Shown: piece by piece, positions 24,095-33,158 of the stretch | Layout: every line of letters starts with the position of its first letter | Numbering within the stretch: position 1 is the first letter of the stretch | Assembly: GCA_017440585.1 (NCBI GenBank) | Contig: JAFSGW010000002.1 | Location: forward strand, 23,140 to 87,139 | Origin: Clostridia bacterium | GTDB taxonomy: Bacteria; Bacillota; Clostridia; UMGS1883 | Length of the DNA: 64,000 nucleotides | Direction of reading: 5' to 3' | Notes under the pieces: generated by a model | Told to the model about the DNA's origin: nothing | Database searches by the model: none | Seen by the model: only the letters and a program-made list of their open reading frames with translations | Program-made: the position numbers and the translations under genes

Positions 24095-24628
24095 TCACTT
24101 ATTTCCAAACTTCTTTTCGTATTCCTTAAGACAGCTTTCGATAATTTCTTCTGCGGCAGCTCTGCCGAGAACCTCTTTAACAGCTGTTTCCTTGTTTTCA
24201 AGAAGCTTATAAACCTCGAAGAAGTGTGTGATTTCCTTAAATATGTGCTCAGGAAGATCACGGAGATCCTTATAACCGGAGTAGGTGGGGTCCTTGAAGG
24301 GAAGGGCGATAATCTTTTCGTCTACCTCTCCGCCGTCAATCATTTTAATTACACCAATGGGATATACACGTACTAAAACTGCAGGGTCAATTCTTTCCTG
24401 GCAGAGAACAAGCACGTCAAGAGGGTCATTATCACCTGCATATGTGCGGGGGATAAAGCCATAGTTTGCAGGATAATGAGTGGATGTGTAAAGTACTCTG
24501 TCGAGGACAATCATACCTGTTTCCTTATCGAGCTCATACTTGTTTTTACAGCCCTTGGGAATTTCAATAACAGCTACAAAATCGTCCTTTTTAATTCTGT
24601 CCTTGGAAATGTCATGCCAAATGTTCAT
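24095..24628 (-). CDS. ppa: Inorganic pyrophosphatase, family I
   Basis: A 177-residue soluble family I pyrophosphatase of standard length. IEIPKGCKNKYELDK, YPANYGFIPRTYAGDNDPLDVLVL and the metal-binding DNDPLD motif are present. It splits pyrophosphate from biosynthetic reactions to phosphate. It is the last gene of a minus-strand operon, 27 bases after the rRNA methyltransferase gene, with AAAGGGTG ahead of the ATG. Confidence 0.95.
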   Translation of the reverse strand: MNIWHDISKDRIKKDDFVAVIEIPKGCKNKYELDKETGMIVLDRVLYTSTHYPANYGFIPRTYAGDNDPLDVLVLCQERIDPAVLVRVYPIGVIKMIDGGEVDEKIIALPFKDPTYSGYKDLRDLPEHIFKEITHFFEVYKLLENKETAVKEVLGRAAAEEIIESCLKEYEKKFGNK

Positions 24629-24655
24629 TTATGTACACCCTTTCTAAAATAATAA

Positions 24656-25927
24656 TTAACCTCTGAACTTTTTCGGATAGTGGTTTTTTAACTGACCACC
24701 AACCGATTTAAACCATCCTATGGGATATTTATGGTAAAGCATTGCACCCCAGCCGTTGGGGGCTTCTGCATTTACTACGTTGCCCTGATAATAAAGCTCT
24801 GTTTCCTTGTCATTGGCGGTATAGGTAACTTTAAAGTCTTCTTTTTTAAGTGCCAGTGCAAGGTGTAACGAGGGCTCAAACCTGTTTTTCTTAACCTCTC
24901 CCAAATGAAGCCCGGGAAGAATTATTTTAATACTCTTTATATCACCAAAAAGCTTGGGTATAAGATACATGTTTTCGCCAAAAAGGAGGAAACTCCCCTC
25001 AAGCTTTGTATTGAGGCTTTCTTTTTCGAAGCTTCTGAAAAGGGAAGAGTCTGCCTCTTTAAGAAGTGGTTTACGCTCTTTACGGGTTCCTTCACCACTC
25101 TTTTTAAGTCTTGCGGCAAAATGACCTTCACCGTTTTTGCTGTGGGGATAAATATGCTCCATGCACTCAATTGTAAACTCGGGATGCATTTTTACAAACT
25201 GAAGTATGTTTTCCTCGTTTTCAACGGGGGCAAAGGTGCAGGTTGAATAAACCATACTGCCACCGTCTCTGAGCATTTTGGCGGCAGAAGTTAAAATAAG
25301 CTGCTGCCTCTGTGCACAGGATTCAGTATGTTCAATGCTCCAGGCTCTTATTGCCTCATCGTCCTTTCGAAACATGCCTTCGCCTGAGCACGGTGCATCT
25401 ACTAATATTTTATCAAAAAATTCAGAAAATTCAAGCTCCATTTCATCAGGAGACATATTTGTTACAACACAATTTGAAATGCCCATACGTTCAATGTTTT
25501 CACGAAGAATCATTGCTCTTGAACGGACTATTTCATTTGAAACCAAAAGCCCCGTATTATTAAGCTTACTTGCAAGGTGTGTGCTTTTGCCACCGGGGGC
25601 GGCACACAAATCAAGCACAACATCACCTTCTTCTACATTGAGAAGCTCTGCGGAAATCATGGCAGAGGGCTCCTGCGAGTAGAAAAGACCTGCACGATGG
25701 CACGGATGCTTGCCAAAGCCCGAATCGTAGTAAAAGCCCGTATCACACCAGGGAACATTACCATTTGAATAGGGGAATATACTTAAAAGCTCCTCCGGGG
25801 TAAGCTTTAGGGTGTTTACCCTGAAGCCTGAGAGAGGCGGGGAGGAATAAGCTTCAATAAAGGCTTCGTATTCGTCACCTAAATCATTTTTCATTCTGTT
25901 TTTAAAGTCTAATGGAAGTTCGATCAC
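24656..25927 (-). CDS. rRNA cytosine-C5 methyltransferase (RsmF/NOL1-NOP2-Sun family)
   Basis: A 423-residue SAM-dependent RNA methyltransferase. DLCAAPGGKSTHLA is the SAM-binding motif I, VDAPCSGEGMFRKD holds the motif IV Cys, and MVYSTCTFAPVENE the motif VI catalytic Cys. The C-terminal 120 residues look like the PUA-like RNA-binding tail of RsmF. It modifies a cytosine in 16S rRNA, most likely in the RsmF group. It overlaps the aminotransferase gene upstream by 4 bases. Confidence 0.9.
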   Translation of the reverse strand: MIELPLDFKNRMKNDLGDEYEAFIEAYSSPPLSGFRVNTLKLTPEELLSIFPYSNGNVPWCDTGFYYDSGFGKHPCHRAGLFYSQEPSAMISAELLNVEEGDVVLDLCAAPGGKSTHLASKLNNTGLLVSNEIVRSRAMILRENIERMGISNCVVTNMSPDEMELEFSEFFDKILVDAPCSGEGMFRKDDEAIRAWSIEHTESCAQRQQLILTSAAKMLRDGGSMVYSTCTFAPVENEENILQFVKMHPEFTIECMEHIYPHSKNGEGHFAARLKKSGEGTRKERKPLLKEADSSLFRSFEKESLNTKLEGSFLLFGENMYLIPKLFGDIKSIKIILPGLHLGEVKKNRFEPSLHLALALKKEDFKVTYTANDKETELYYQGNVVNAEAPNGWGAMLYHKYPIGWFKSVGGQLKNHYPKKFRG

Positions 25928-27096
25928 TTTAAAATACCGCTTTCATCAATCATTTTTATAGCCATCTGTGTTTCTTCAACAGTTTTTGTAAGAGCAAAGC
26001 GAACATAACCCTCGCCAAGTGAACCAAAGGCACTGCCCGGAGTGCAGAGCACACCTGTTTTTTCAAGAAGCTCAAAGCAGAATGCTTCTGATGAGGTGAA
26101 CTTTTCGGGAATGGGCATCCAGGCAAACATTGTGCCCTTGCCCTTGGGCACCTTCCAGCCGATAGCTGAAAGACCGTCACACAGAGCATCGCGACGAAGT
26201 TGATACTTCATACGCTGATTTTCAAGAAATTCAGTATAGTCTTCTGTAAGGGCTGTAACCGCCGCCTCCTGAATGGGACGGAAAATGCCGAAGTCGTACT
26301 GACTGCGGAGCTTTTTGATTGCGGCAACAACCTCTTTATTACCTATCGCAAAGGAAACTCTTGCACCGGTGAGGTTAAAGGACTTGGAAAGAGAGAAAAA
26401 CTCAATACCAACATCCTTTGCTCCTTCGTGAGAGAGGAAAGAACCGCCGATATTACCATCGTAAATAATATCGGAGTAAGCATTGTCATGAACAACAATA
26501 ATGTTATGCTTTTTTGCCCATGCGATAAGCTCATCGTAAAACTCATCGGGAGCTATTGCACAAACGGGGTTTGAAGGATAGGAAACAATTATGTACTTCG
26601 CTCTTTTTAAAACATCCTCGGGAATTTCATCCAGCTTGGGAAGATAATTGTTTTCCTCGAGCACGGGATAGTAGTATTCATCTGCACCGCCAAGATATGC
26701 ACCTGCGGAGAAGATAGGGTAGCCGGGGTTGGGGAGAAGGGCAATGTCGCCTTTGTCACAAAGAGCCATTGCGAGATGACCTATACCTTCCTGACTTCCG
26801 TTGGTTGCTGTTATTTCATCGGGGAAAATGTCACAATTAAATCTTCTCTTATAATATTTGCAGAGAGCATCCTTCAGTTCGGGGATTTCAGTAAGTGTGT
26901 AGCCGTAGGTTTCAGGCTTTGATGCACCATTAACCAAAGAGGCAACAACCTCGTCAGGTGCTGTGAAATCAGGCGTGCCGATAGAAAAATTTACAACCTT
27001 TCTGCCTTTCTTTTCCATCTCGATTCGTTTTTCGTCAAGAAAAGCGAAAATACCTGTTTTAAAATGTTCAAGTCTTTTAGATGAATGAATTTCCAT
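25924..27096 (-). CDS. Class I/II PLP-dependent aminotransferase
   Basis: A 390-residue fold-type I aminotransferase. NFSIGTPDFTAP, YPSNPVCA, a VVHDNAYSDI strand with the PLP-binding Asp and Tyr, and SLSKSFNLTGARVSFA with the Schiff-base Lys are all present. The pattern is that of the LL-diaminopimelate/alanine/aspartate aminotransferase group; the substrate cannot be fixed from sequence. ATG 27096 is chosen over GTG 27105 because AAGGTG lies 6 bases before it. The gene leads the aminotransferase-methyltransferase-ppa unit; a separate promoter is not obvious in the short gap after nrdR. Confidence 0.88.
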   Translation of the reverse strand: MEIHSSKRLEHFKTGIFAFLDEKRIEMEKKGRKVVNFSIGTPDFTAPDEVVASLVNGASKPETYGYTLTEIPELKDALCKYYKRRFNCDIFPDEITATNGSQEGIGHLAMALCDKGDIALLPNPGYPIFSAGAYLGGADEYYYPVLEENNYLPKLDEIPEDVLKRAKYIIVSYPSNPVCAIAPDEFYDELIAWAKKHNIIVVHDNAYSDIIYDGNIGGSFLSHEGAKDVGIEFFSLSKSFNLTGARVSFAIGNKEVVAAIKKLRSQYDFGIFRPIQEAAVTALTEDYTEFLENQRMKYQLRRDALCDGLSAIGWKVPKGKGTMFAWMPIPEKFTSSEAFCFELLEKTGVLCTPGSAFGSLGEGYVRFALTKTVEETQMAIKMIDESGILK

Positions 27097-27130
27097 GTGT
27101 ATCACCTTGTTTAAATTTCAGAATATGTGC

Positions 27131-27162
27131 AACAAAAAGGGTGGTGAACCACCCTTTTGTTT
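27131..27162 (-). terminator. Terminator after nrdR
   Basis: AACAAAAAGGGTGG and CCACCCTTTTGTTT pair around TGAA (one mismatch in the A/T arm); on the minus strand it follows the nrdR stop and ends in a T-rich tail. Confidence 0.8.
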
Positions 27163-27619
27163 AGTTTTTATCTGTAAGCAGCTTGTTTACCTCAGAAAGG
27201 AATGTGTTGATATCCTTAAACTGACGATAAACAGATGCGAAACGAACATAAGCAACGTCGTCAGTTTTCTTAAGCTCCGACATTACCATTTCGCCAATTT
27301 TTGTGCTTGTGATTTCTCTGTCCATAAGATTCTGGACCTCAGATTCGATATTGTCAACCATGGAAACCATCTGTTCCATGGAAACAGGTCTCTTACGACA
27401 AGCCTGAATAATACCTGACAACACCTTTTCACGGTCAAAGGGCTCACGTGTCTGGTCTTTCTTTATAACCATAACAGGAACACTTTCAACCTTTTCATAG
27501 GTGGTAAACCTTTTGCCGCAGTTTATGCATTCGCGTCTGCGTCTTATAGAGGAGCCTTCCTCAGTGGGGCGCGAGTCAATTACTTTACTGTCTGTAAAGT
27601 CACAAAAAGGACATTTCAT
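27161..27619 (-). CDS. nrdR: Transcriptional repressor NrdR
   Basis: A 152-residue NrdR of standard length. Cys3/Cys6 and Cys31/Cys34 form the zinc ribbon, with the RRRREC block between, followed by an ATP-cone domain ([22 protein letters not shown]). It represses ribonucleotide reductase genes according to ATP/dATP level; no such genes are in the window. Last gene of the fhs operon, 15 bases after rpiB. Confidence 0.97.
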   Translation of the reverse strand: MKCPFCDFTDSKVIDSRPTEEGSSIRRRRECINCGKRFTTYEKVESVPVMVIKKDQTREPFDREKVLSGIIQACRKRPVSMEQMVSMVDNIESEVQNLMDREITSTKIGEMVMSELKKTDDVAYVRFASVYRQFKDINTFLSEVNKLLTDKN

Positions 27620-27634
27620 AGGTATACCTCCGTA

Positions 27635-28075
27635 TTATTTTGTTTCAAGAGCCATTATTTTGTCTACTCTTCTCTGGTGGCGACCACCTTCAAATTCAGC
27701 TTCCATAAAAGCGTCAACAATTTTAAGTGCCATTTCGTCACTTGTTGTTCTGCCTCCGAGAGAAATTATGTTGGCGTTGTTGTGCTGCTTTGCCAAAGCT
27801 GCAGTTTCGGGAGAGTGGCAGAGAGCACATCTGATACCGTTGATTTTGTTGGCGGCAATTGAAATTCCTATACCTGTTCCGCACACAACGATACCGAATG
27901 CTACATTTCCGTCAAGAACCTCGGAGGCACACTTTTCAGCAAAATCAGAATAGTCAACACTGTCGGGTGTGTCTGTACCAAGGTTGATAACCTCAAAACC
28001 CTTTTCTTCAAGGTGCTTAATAATAACACCCTTTAATTCAAAACCGCCATGATCGGCTGCAATTGCAATTTTCAT
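27635..28075 (-). CDS. rpiB: Ribose-5-phosphate isomerase B
   Basis: A 146-residue RpiB/LacAB family isomerase. AADHGGFELKG, the DYSDFA loop and FGIVVCGTGIGISIAANKINGIRCALC hold the active-site Asp/His and the Cys base. It interconverts ribose 5-phosphate and ribulose 5-phosphate. It starts one base after tsaB ends in the same operon. Confidence 0.96.
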   Translation of the reverse strand: MKIAIAADHGGFELKGVIIKHLEEKGFEVINLGTDTPDSVDYSDFAEKCASEVLDGNVAFGIVVCGTGIGISIAANKINGIRCALCHSPETAALAKQHNNANIISLGGRTTSDEMALKIVDAFMEAEFEGGRHQRRVDKIMALETK

Positions 28076-28076
28076 A

Positions 28077-28769
28077 TTAATCTATCCTTTCTTCTCTTTC
28101 ACGCTCCGCCTGAGATTTTCTCAGGTAAATAACCTCTAAGGCTTCGGGCGTTAAATATTCGCTTTCATCTGCAATGCTTGCTGCATATGCAATGCTTGCT
28201 GCTTTCTGCAAAATAAGGTGGGGTGGTGCAAAAAGAGCAGTATCACCGCACAGTTCCACAATTTTGTCACGGTATGCATTAACACCATCGCCTACAAACA
28301 TTGTTTTCTCGTTAATCGATTCACAAAGCTCTTCAATTGACAGTGCTCTCGGCTCTTCGATAACCTCTGCGGCACCATCCTTGAATTTGTATATGGCATT
28401 GTAAACCTGGGACCGCCTTGCATCCATTATAGGGCACACGGGCATGTTTTCCACAACGGAAAGGTTTGTGGCAATAGCCAGGAGAGTGCTCATGCCGTAA
28501 ACGGGCTTACCCGTTGCATATGCCAGCGCCTTTATTGCACTTACGCCTATCCTGATGCCTGTAAAGGAGCCGGGACCGCAGCTTACAGCGAAAAGGTCAA
28601 TGTCGCTTACGGTAAGCTTAACGCTTTTTAAAGCATGGTCAATCATGGGCATTAAGGTTTCCGAATGGGTGAGTGCATTTGTTATGTTGTTTTCAAAAAC
28701 GAGAACACCGTTTTTCATTACAGCAACTGTAGCTGTGAGGGCTGAGGTGTCTACAGCAAGTATGTTCAT
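28077..28769 (-). CDS. tsaB: tRNA threonylcarbamoyladenosine biosynthesis protein TsaB
   Basis: A 230-residue ASKHA-fold protein. MNILAVDTSALTATVAV and GPGSFTGIRIGVSAIKALAYATGKPVYG are characteristic of TsaB, the scaffold partner of TsaD in t6A37 synthesis. The start at 28769 lies one base after the tsaE stop and is chosen over an in-frame start 57 bases upstream that would run into tsaE. TsaD and TsaC are not in the window. Confidence 0.95.
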   Translation of the reverse strand: MNILAVDTSALTATVAVMKNGVLVFENNITNALTHSETLMPMIDHALKSVKLTVSDIDLFAVSCGPGSFTGIRIGVSAIKALAYATGKPVYGMSTLLAIATNLSVVENMPVCPIMDARRSQVYNAIYKFKDGAAEVIEEPRALSIEELCESINEKTMFVGDGVNAYRDKIVELCGDTALFAPPHLILQKAASIAYAASIADESEYLTPEALEVIYLRKSQAEREREERID

Positions 28770-28770
28770 T

Positions 28771-29187
28771 CTATTCAAGTCCTTCAACAGTAATTTTGCG
28801 TTCGCCTTCGTTATCTGTATAATCAATGCGTATAACTATTTTATCAGAAGGAAGGTATTCCATAAATTTATCGGGCCATTCGATAAGGGAAATGCCTTCT
28901 TCAATCTGGTCCTCAAAGCCTATGTCACAAAGCTCGTCATAGTCCTCTGCACGGTATAAATCGTAATGATTTATTTCCTCCGTACCTGAGTATTTCATAA
29001 GGATTGTGAAGGTTGGGGAGGCAACGCCTTTTTCTATGCCGAAGAAACGGGAAAAACCGCGGGTAAAAGCCGTTTTACCTGCACCAAGGTTGCCTATAAG
29101 GCAGATAACACGGGGTGCAGAAACCTTTGAGGCTAAGTTATAGGCGAAGTTTTCAGTTTCTTCAACGTTGTGAGAAATAAAGTTCAT
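28771..29187 (-). CDS. tsaE: tRNA threonylcarbamoyladenosine biosynthesis ATPase TsaE
   Basis: A 138-residue TsaE. GNLGAGKT at 32-39 is the P-loop, FTRGF follows, and SPTFTILMKY, NHYDLYR and LIEWPDKF are the family blocks. It hydrolyses ATP to reset the TsaBD complex. Immediately upstream of tsaB in the fhs operon, 11 bases after fhs. Confidence 0.95.
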   Translation of the reverse strand: MNFISHNVEETENFAYNLASKVSAPRVICLIGNLGAGKTAFTRGFSRFFGIEKGVASPTFTILMKYSGTEEINHYDLYRAEDYDELCDIGFEDQIEEGISLIEWPDKFMEYLPSDKIVIRIDYTDNEGERKITVEGLE

Positions 29188-29198
29188 CTGATCATCCC

Positions 29199-30866
29199 TT
29201 AGAAAAGGCCTGTAATAGTGCCGTTTTCATCAATATCAATATTATTTGCGGCAGGTACCTTGGGAAGACCGGGCATTGTCATGATATCGCCTGTAAGGAA
29301 TACCACAAAGCCTGCACCTGCAGAAAGGCGGACCTCCTTAACAGTAATCCTGAAGCCTGTGGGACGGGCAAGGAGCTGAGGATTGTCCGAAAGTGAATAC
29401 TGTGTTTTTGCAGTACAGATGGGAAGGTTAACGTATCCATGCTGTGTTATTTCATCAATGGCCTTTCTCGCTGCGGGAAGATAGTCTACGCCATCTGCAC
29501 CATAGATTTCCTTTGCAATAGTTTCAAACTTTTCGTAGTAGGAGCCTTCGAGCTCGTAAATGGGCTTGAAATCAGAGGGCTCTTCAAGTGCTTCAAGAAC
29601 TGCCTTTGCAAGCTCCTCGCCACCTTCGCCACCCTTGGAGAATACTTCGGAAAGAGCAAACTTTGCACCAAGGTCTTCACACGCCTTCTTTACAGCCTCA
29701 AGCTCTGCATCTGTGTCCTGGGGGAAACGGTTGATTGCCACAACAACGGGAAGGTTGTACTTCTTTATGTTTTCAATATGCTTTTCAAGGTTGGGAAGAC
29801 CCTTGATGAGTGCATCAACATTTTCGTTGGAAACCTCAGTCTTGGGAACACCGCCGTTATACTTTAGAGCACGGCAGGTAGCAACAAGAACAACTGCATC
29901 GGGCTTAAGGTTACCCATACGGCACTTGATGTCAAGGAACTTCTCTGCACCAAGGTCAGCACCGAAGCCTGCTTCTGTAACAACATAGTCACCTAATTTC
30001 AATGCAAGCTTTGTAGCCACGATGCTGTTACAGCCGTGAGCTATGTTTGCAAAGGGACCGCCATGCATAATGCAGGGTGTGTGCTCAAGAGTCTGTACAA
30101 GATTGGGCTTGATAGCGTCCTTTAAAAGAACGGTCATTGCACCCTGTGCATTAAGGTCAGAAGCCTTTACGGGAAGACCCTCGTAGTTATAGCCAACGAT
30201 AATTTCACCAAGACGCTTCTTAAGGTCCGTAATATCATTTGCAAGGCAAAGAATTGCCATAATTTCGGAAGCAACCGTAATCATGAAGCCATCCTGACGG
30301 GGGAAGCCGTTAAGCTTGCCGCCCAGAGCAACAACAATGTCACGAAGTGCACGGTCATTCATGTCAAGCACACGCTTGAAGGTAACTCTTCTGGCATCGA
30401 TGCCAAGAGCATTGCCGTGATGAATGTGGTTGTCAAGAAGTGCGGCAAGAAGGTTGTGTGCAGCTGTAATAGCGTGCATGTCACCCGTGAAGTGAAGGTT
30501 GATATCCTCCATGGGAACAACCTGAGCATAGCCACCGCCTGCAGCACCGCCCTTAATACCCATAACGGGACCGAGAGAGGGCTCACGGAGAGCTATTACG
30601 GCATTTTTACCAAGTCTGCAAAGAGCCTGTCCGAGACCTACGGAAGTAGTTGTCTTGCCTTCGCCTGCAGGAGTGGGGTTGATGGCTGTTGTAAGAATAA
30701 GTTTACCGTTGGGATTGGAGGAAACTCTCTTAATAAGCTCTTCGGAAAGCTTTGCTTTATATTTTCCGTAAAGCTCAAGCTCGTCAAAGCTGATGCCTAT
30801 CTTTTCAGCAACCTTTGCAATAGGTTCCATTTTCGCACTTTGTGCAATTTGAATATCAGTAAGCAT
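29199..30866 (-). CDS. fhs: Formate-tetrahydrofolate ligase
   Basis: A 555-residue Fhs of standard length. [10 protein letters not shown] is the P-loop, and [39 protein letters not shown] blocks and the C-terminal [15 protein letters not shown] are diagnostic. It makes 10-formyl-THF from formate, THF and ATP for purine synthesis and one-carbon metabolism, as in acetogens. Of two in-frame ATGs, 30866 is preferred because AAGGAG then lies 8 bases upstream; 30872 would have only a two-base gap. First gene of fhs-tsaE-tsaB-rpiB-nrdR. The leader is too short for a THF riboswitch. Confidence 0.97.
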   Translation of the reverse strand: MLTDIQIAQSAKMEPIAKVAEKIGISFDELELYGKYKAKLSEELIKRVSSNPNGKLILTTAINPTPAGEGKTTTSVGLGQALCRLGKNAVIALREPSLGPVMGIKGGAAGGGYAQVVPMEDINLHFTGDMHAITAAHNLLAALLDNHIHHGNALGIDARRVTFKRVLDMNDRALRDIVVALGGKLNGFPRQDGFMITVASEIMAILCLANDITDLKKRLGEIIVGYNYEGLPVKASDLNAQGAMTVLLKDAIKPNLVQTLEHTPCIMHGGPFANIAHGCNSIVATKLALKLGDYVVTEAGFGADLGAEKFLDIKCRMGNLKPDAVVLVATCRALKYNGGVPKTEVSNENVDALIKGLPNLEKHIENIKKYNLPVVVAINRFPQDTDAELEAVKKACEDLGAKFALSEVFSKGGEGGEELAKAVLEALEEPSDFKPIYELEGSYYEKFETIAKEIYGADGVDYLPAARKAIDEITQHGYVNLPICTAKTQYSLSDNPQLLARPTGFRITVKEVRLSAGAGFVVFLTGDIMTMPGLPKVPAANNIDIDENGTITGLF

Positions 30867-30899
30867 TTTCATCGCTCCTTATAAAAAGCATTTTTCTAT

Positions 30900-30929
30900 A
30901 TAATACCACAATATATATATTCATTGCAA
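30900..30929 (-). promoter_or_regulatory. Promoter of the fhs operon
   Basis: On the minus strand TTGCAA (30929-30924) and TATTAT (30905-30900) are 18 bases apart, with TGG before the -10 (extended -10 form). Confidence 0.62.
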
Positions 30930-30982
30930 GATATTTTCTACTTTATATTGAATTTTTGAGCAAATTTTATATTGAATAGTTA

Positions 30983-31011
30983 TTGAAAAAAACATATAAT
31001 GCTGTTATAAT
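30983..31011 (+). promoter_or_regulatory. Promoter of the first two-component operon
   Basis: TTGAAA at 30983-30988 and TATAAT at 31006-31011 with a 17-base spacer, 34 bases before the response-regulator ATG. Confidence 0.75.
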
Positions 31012-31044
31012 ATAATCAAATATGTGTAATAAGGGATTGAGACT

Positions 31045-31725
31045 ATGAAAATTTTAATTGTTGATGATGAAAAACTCCTTGTTAAGGGTATAAAATTCAA
31101 TCTTGAGCAGGATGGCTATGACGTGGAAACGGCATATGACGGCGAAGAGGCATTAAGAATGGCAAGGGATAAAAGCATTTCTCTTATTGTACTTGACCTT
31201 ATGCTTCCCGAAATTGACGGGCTTACTGTGTGCCAGAAGGTGAGAGAGTTTTCTCAGGTGCCCATTATAATGCTCACTGCAAAAACCGAGGATATGGACA
31301 AAATCCTGGGGCTTGATTACGGTGCAGACGATTACATGACAAAGCCCTTTAACATTCTTGAGTTAAAGGCACGTATAAAAGCTATTTTAAGGCGTACTTC
31401 AAATCAGGACAACACAGACAAGACAAAGTTTTCCTCTGGAAGCATTGAGCTTAACTATAACCTCAGGCGTGTTAAGGTCTCGGGAAGGCTTATTGAGCTT
31501 ACTGCCAAGGAGTTTGACCTTTGCGAGCTCTTTGCTACAAATCCCGGCAAGGTGTATTCAAGAGAAAATCTTCTCGACATTATATGGGGCTATGATTATC
31601 CGGGCGATGCCCGTACAGTGGATGTGCATGTCAGACGATTAAGAGAAAAAATTGAGCCTGATGCGGCAAATCCCACATATATTCTTACCAAGTGGGGGGT
31701 AGGCTACTATTTTAAGGAAAATTAA
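31045..31725 (+). CDS. OmpR/PhoB-family response regulator
   Basis: A 226-residue response regulator. Receiver residues Asp8/Asp9, phosphoacceptor Asp51, the Thr in IIMLTAK and Lys in MTKPF are intact; the C-terminal winged helix carries LTAKEFDLCELF and DARTVDVHVRRLREKIE. Paired with the kinase whose frame starts at its stop. Target genes are not visible. Confidence 0.95.
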   Translation: MKILIVDDEKLLVKGIKFNLEQDGYDVETAYDGEEALRMARDKSISLIVLDLMLPEIDGLTVCQKVREFSQVPIIMLTAKTEDMDKILGLDYGADDYMTKPFNILELKARIKAILRRTSNQDNTDKTKFSSGSIELNYNLRRVKVSGRLIELTAKEFDLCELFATNPGKVYSRENLLDIIWGYDYPGDARTVDVHVRRLREKIEPDAANPTYILTKWGVGYYFKEN

Positions 31726-33136
31726 GCACCTTCTGTCAACTATCCGTTTTCAGCTGGTTTTAACTTATCTTGTTATTATTACTCTCACTGCGGTACTGAT
31801 TATTTCTTATACAACAAATTCAATGACAAATTATCTTCTTGATCAGAAGAAGAGTGATGTGCTCACCCAGGCAAATGTTTTGTCGGGCTATGTTTCACAG
31901 TATCAGAGCCTCAGTGCAGACACAATTTCATATCTTCTCACACAGCAGCATATTTCAACATCCTCCCGTGTTATAATGGTGGATGCAGATGCGGTTATAA
32001 CATACGACTCCATAAAGGAAGGCTCTCTCGTAGGCAAAACAATGTTCAAGCAGATAGTGCTTACTGCACTTTCCGGCAGCGACATTACCGTTTCTGAGGA
32101 AACCATAGACGGTGAAATGGTTGTAAGTGCAGCAGTACCAATTACCGTTGATAAAACTATTACCGGTGTTATTTTGATGCAGTCAAGTGCCGAAAGCATA
32201 GGGGAGTATACAAGTCAGATGACAAGAAGCATTCTTACCCTGGCAATTATTGTTGCACTTGTTGTTGCACTTCTGGCATTTTTGTTCTCGGGTATTATTA
32301 CAAAGCCTATACGTAACCTTACACGCTCTGTTGTAAGCATGAGCGAGCAGGACAGTGAGGAAAAGCTCGATATTGTCAATGGTGGTGAAATAGGTGAGCT
32401 TGTGGATTCCTTCAACAAGCTGATAGATAAAATTGAAATGCAGGAGCAGAAGAGGCAGGAATTTGTTTCAAATGCTTCACATGAGCTGAAAACACCTCTT
32501 TCGTCTATAAAACTCATTGCCGACTCTCTTATTCAGACACCTGACGCACCCCGTGAGATGGAAGTTGAGTTCTTAAATGATATGAATGTTCAGGTTGACC
32601 GCCTTGCAAGAATTATAGATAAGCTTCTTGCACTCACCAAAATGGATGACAGCGGTGCAGTCAGCAGAATGGAATTTTCGGTTATGGATATATCCGACCT
32701 TACTGCAAGAGTTGTAAAGGCGTTAAAGCCCCTTGCAGAGTCTAAAAATATTGAGCTTGAGTATAAGTCAGATATAGGCATTTTCTCACGTATCGAAAAA
32801 GACAGACTGTGGGAAGCCTTCTATAATATTCTTGACAACTCCATTAAATACACAAAACCGGGCGGTAAAGTGCAAATGATTGTGGAAAGAGAGGATAACT
32901 GTGCTGTTGTCACAATTTCCGATACCGGTATAGGTATTGCAGAAGATGAAATTTATAAAATATTTGATCGCTTCTACAGAGTTGACAAAGCCCGTTCACG
33001 GGAAACAGGCGGTACGGGACTTGGGCTTTCAATTGCACTTACTGCTGTTGAACTTCACGGCGGAAACATACATGTGGAAAGCGTGGAGGGCATAGGAAGT
33101 CGCTTCAAGATAACAATACCCATTACCCTTAAATAA
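31721..33136 (+). CDS. Sensor histidine kinase with an apparent ATT start
   Basis: The first in-frame ATG is at 31823, but the frame stays open upstream and encodes a first membrane helix (FQLVLTYLVIITLTAVLIIS) that a two-helix sensor needs. Read from ATT 31721, which overlaps the regulator stop as ATTAA and follows TTTAAGGAAA, the protein has 471 residues: helix 1, an extracytoplasmic domain, helix 2, HAMP, HisKA with NASHELKTP (His about 254) and a HATPase domain (DNSIKYTKPGG, DTGIGIAEDE, GTGLGLSIA). A CTG at 31733 is another possible start. PhoR/VicK-like. Signal unknown. Confidence 0.85.
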   Translation: MKHLLSTIRFQLVLTYLVIITLTAVLIISYTTNSMTNYLLDQKKSDVLTQANVLSGYVSQYQSLSADTISYLLTQQHISTSSRVIMVDADAVITYDSIKEGSLVGKTMFKQIVLTALSGSDITVSEETIDGEMVVSAAVPITVDKTITGVILMQSSAESIGEYTSQMTRSILTLAIIVALVVALLAFLFSGIITKPIRNLTRSVVSMSEQDSEEKLDIVNGGEIGELVDSFNKLIDKIEMQEQKRQEFVSNASHELKTPLSSIKLIADSLIQTPDAPREMEVEFLNDMNVQVDRLARIIDKLLALTKMDDSGAVSRMEFSVMDISDLTARVVKALKPLAESKNIELEYKSDIGIFSRIEKDRLWEAFYNILDNSIKYTKPGGKVQMIVEREDNCAVVTISDTGIGIAEDEIYKIFDRFYRVDKARSRETGGTGLGLSIALTAVELHGGNIHVESVEGIGSRFKITIPITLK

Positions 33137-33158
33137 TTCCAGGAAAGGCTATGTTTTT

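Noticed and set aside
30867..30930. Possible tetrahydrofolate riboswitch upstream of fhs
   Set aside because: The distance from the probable transcription start to the ATG is only about 25 bases.
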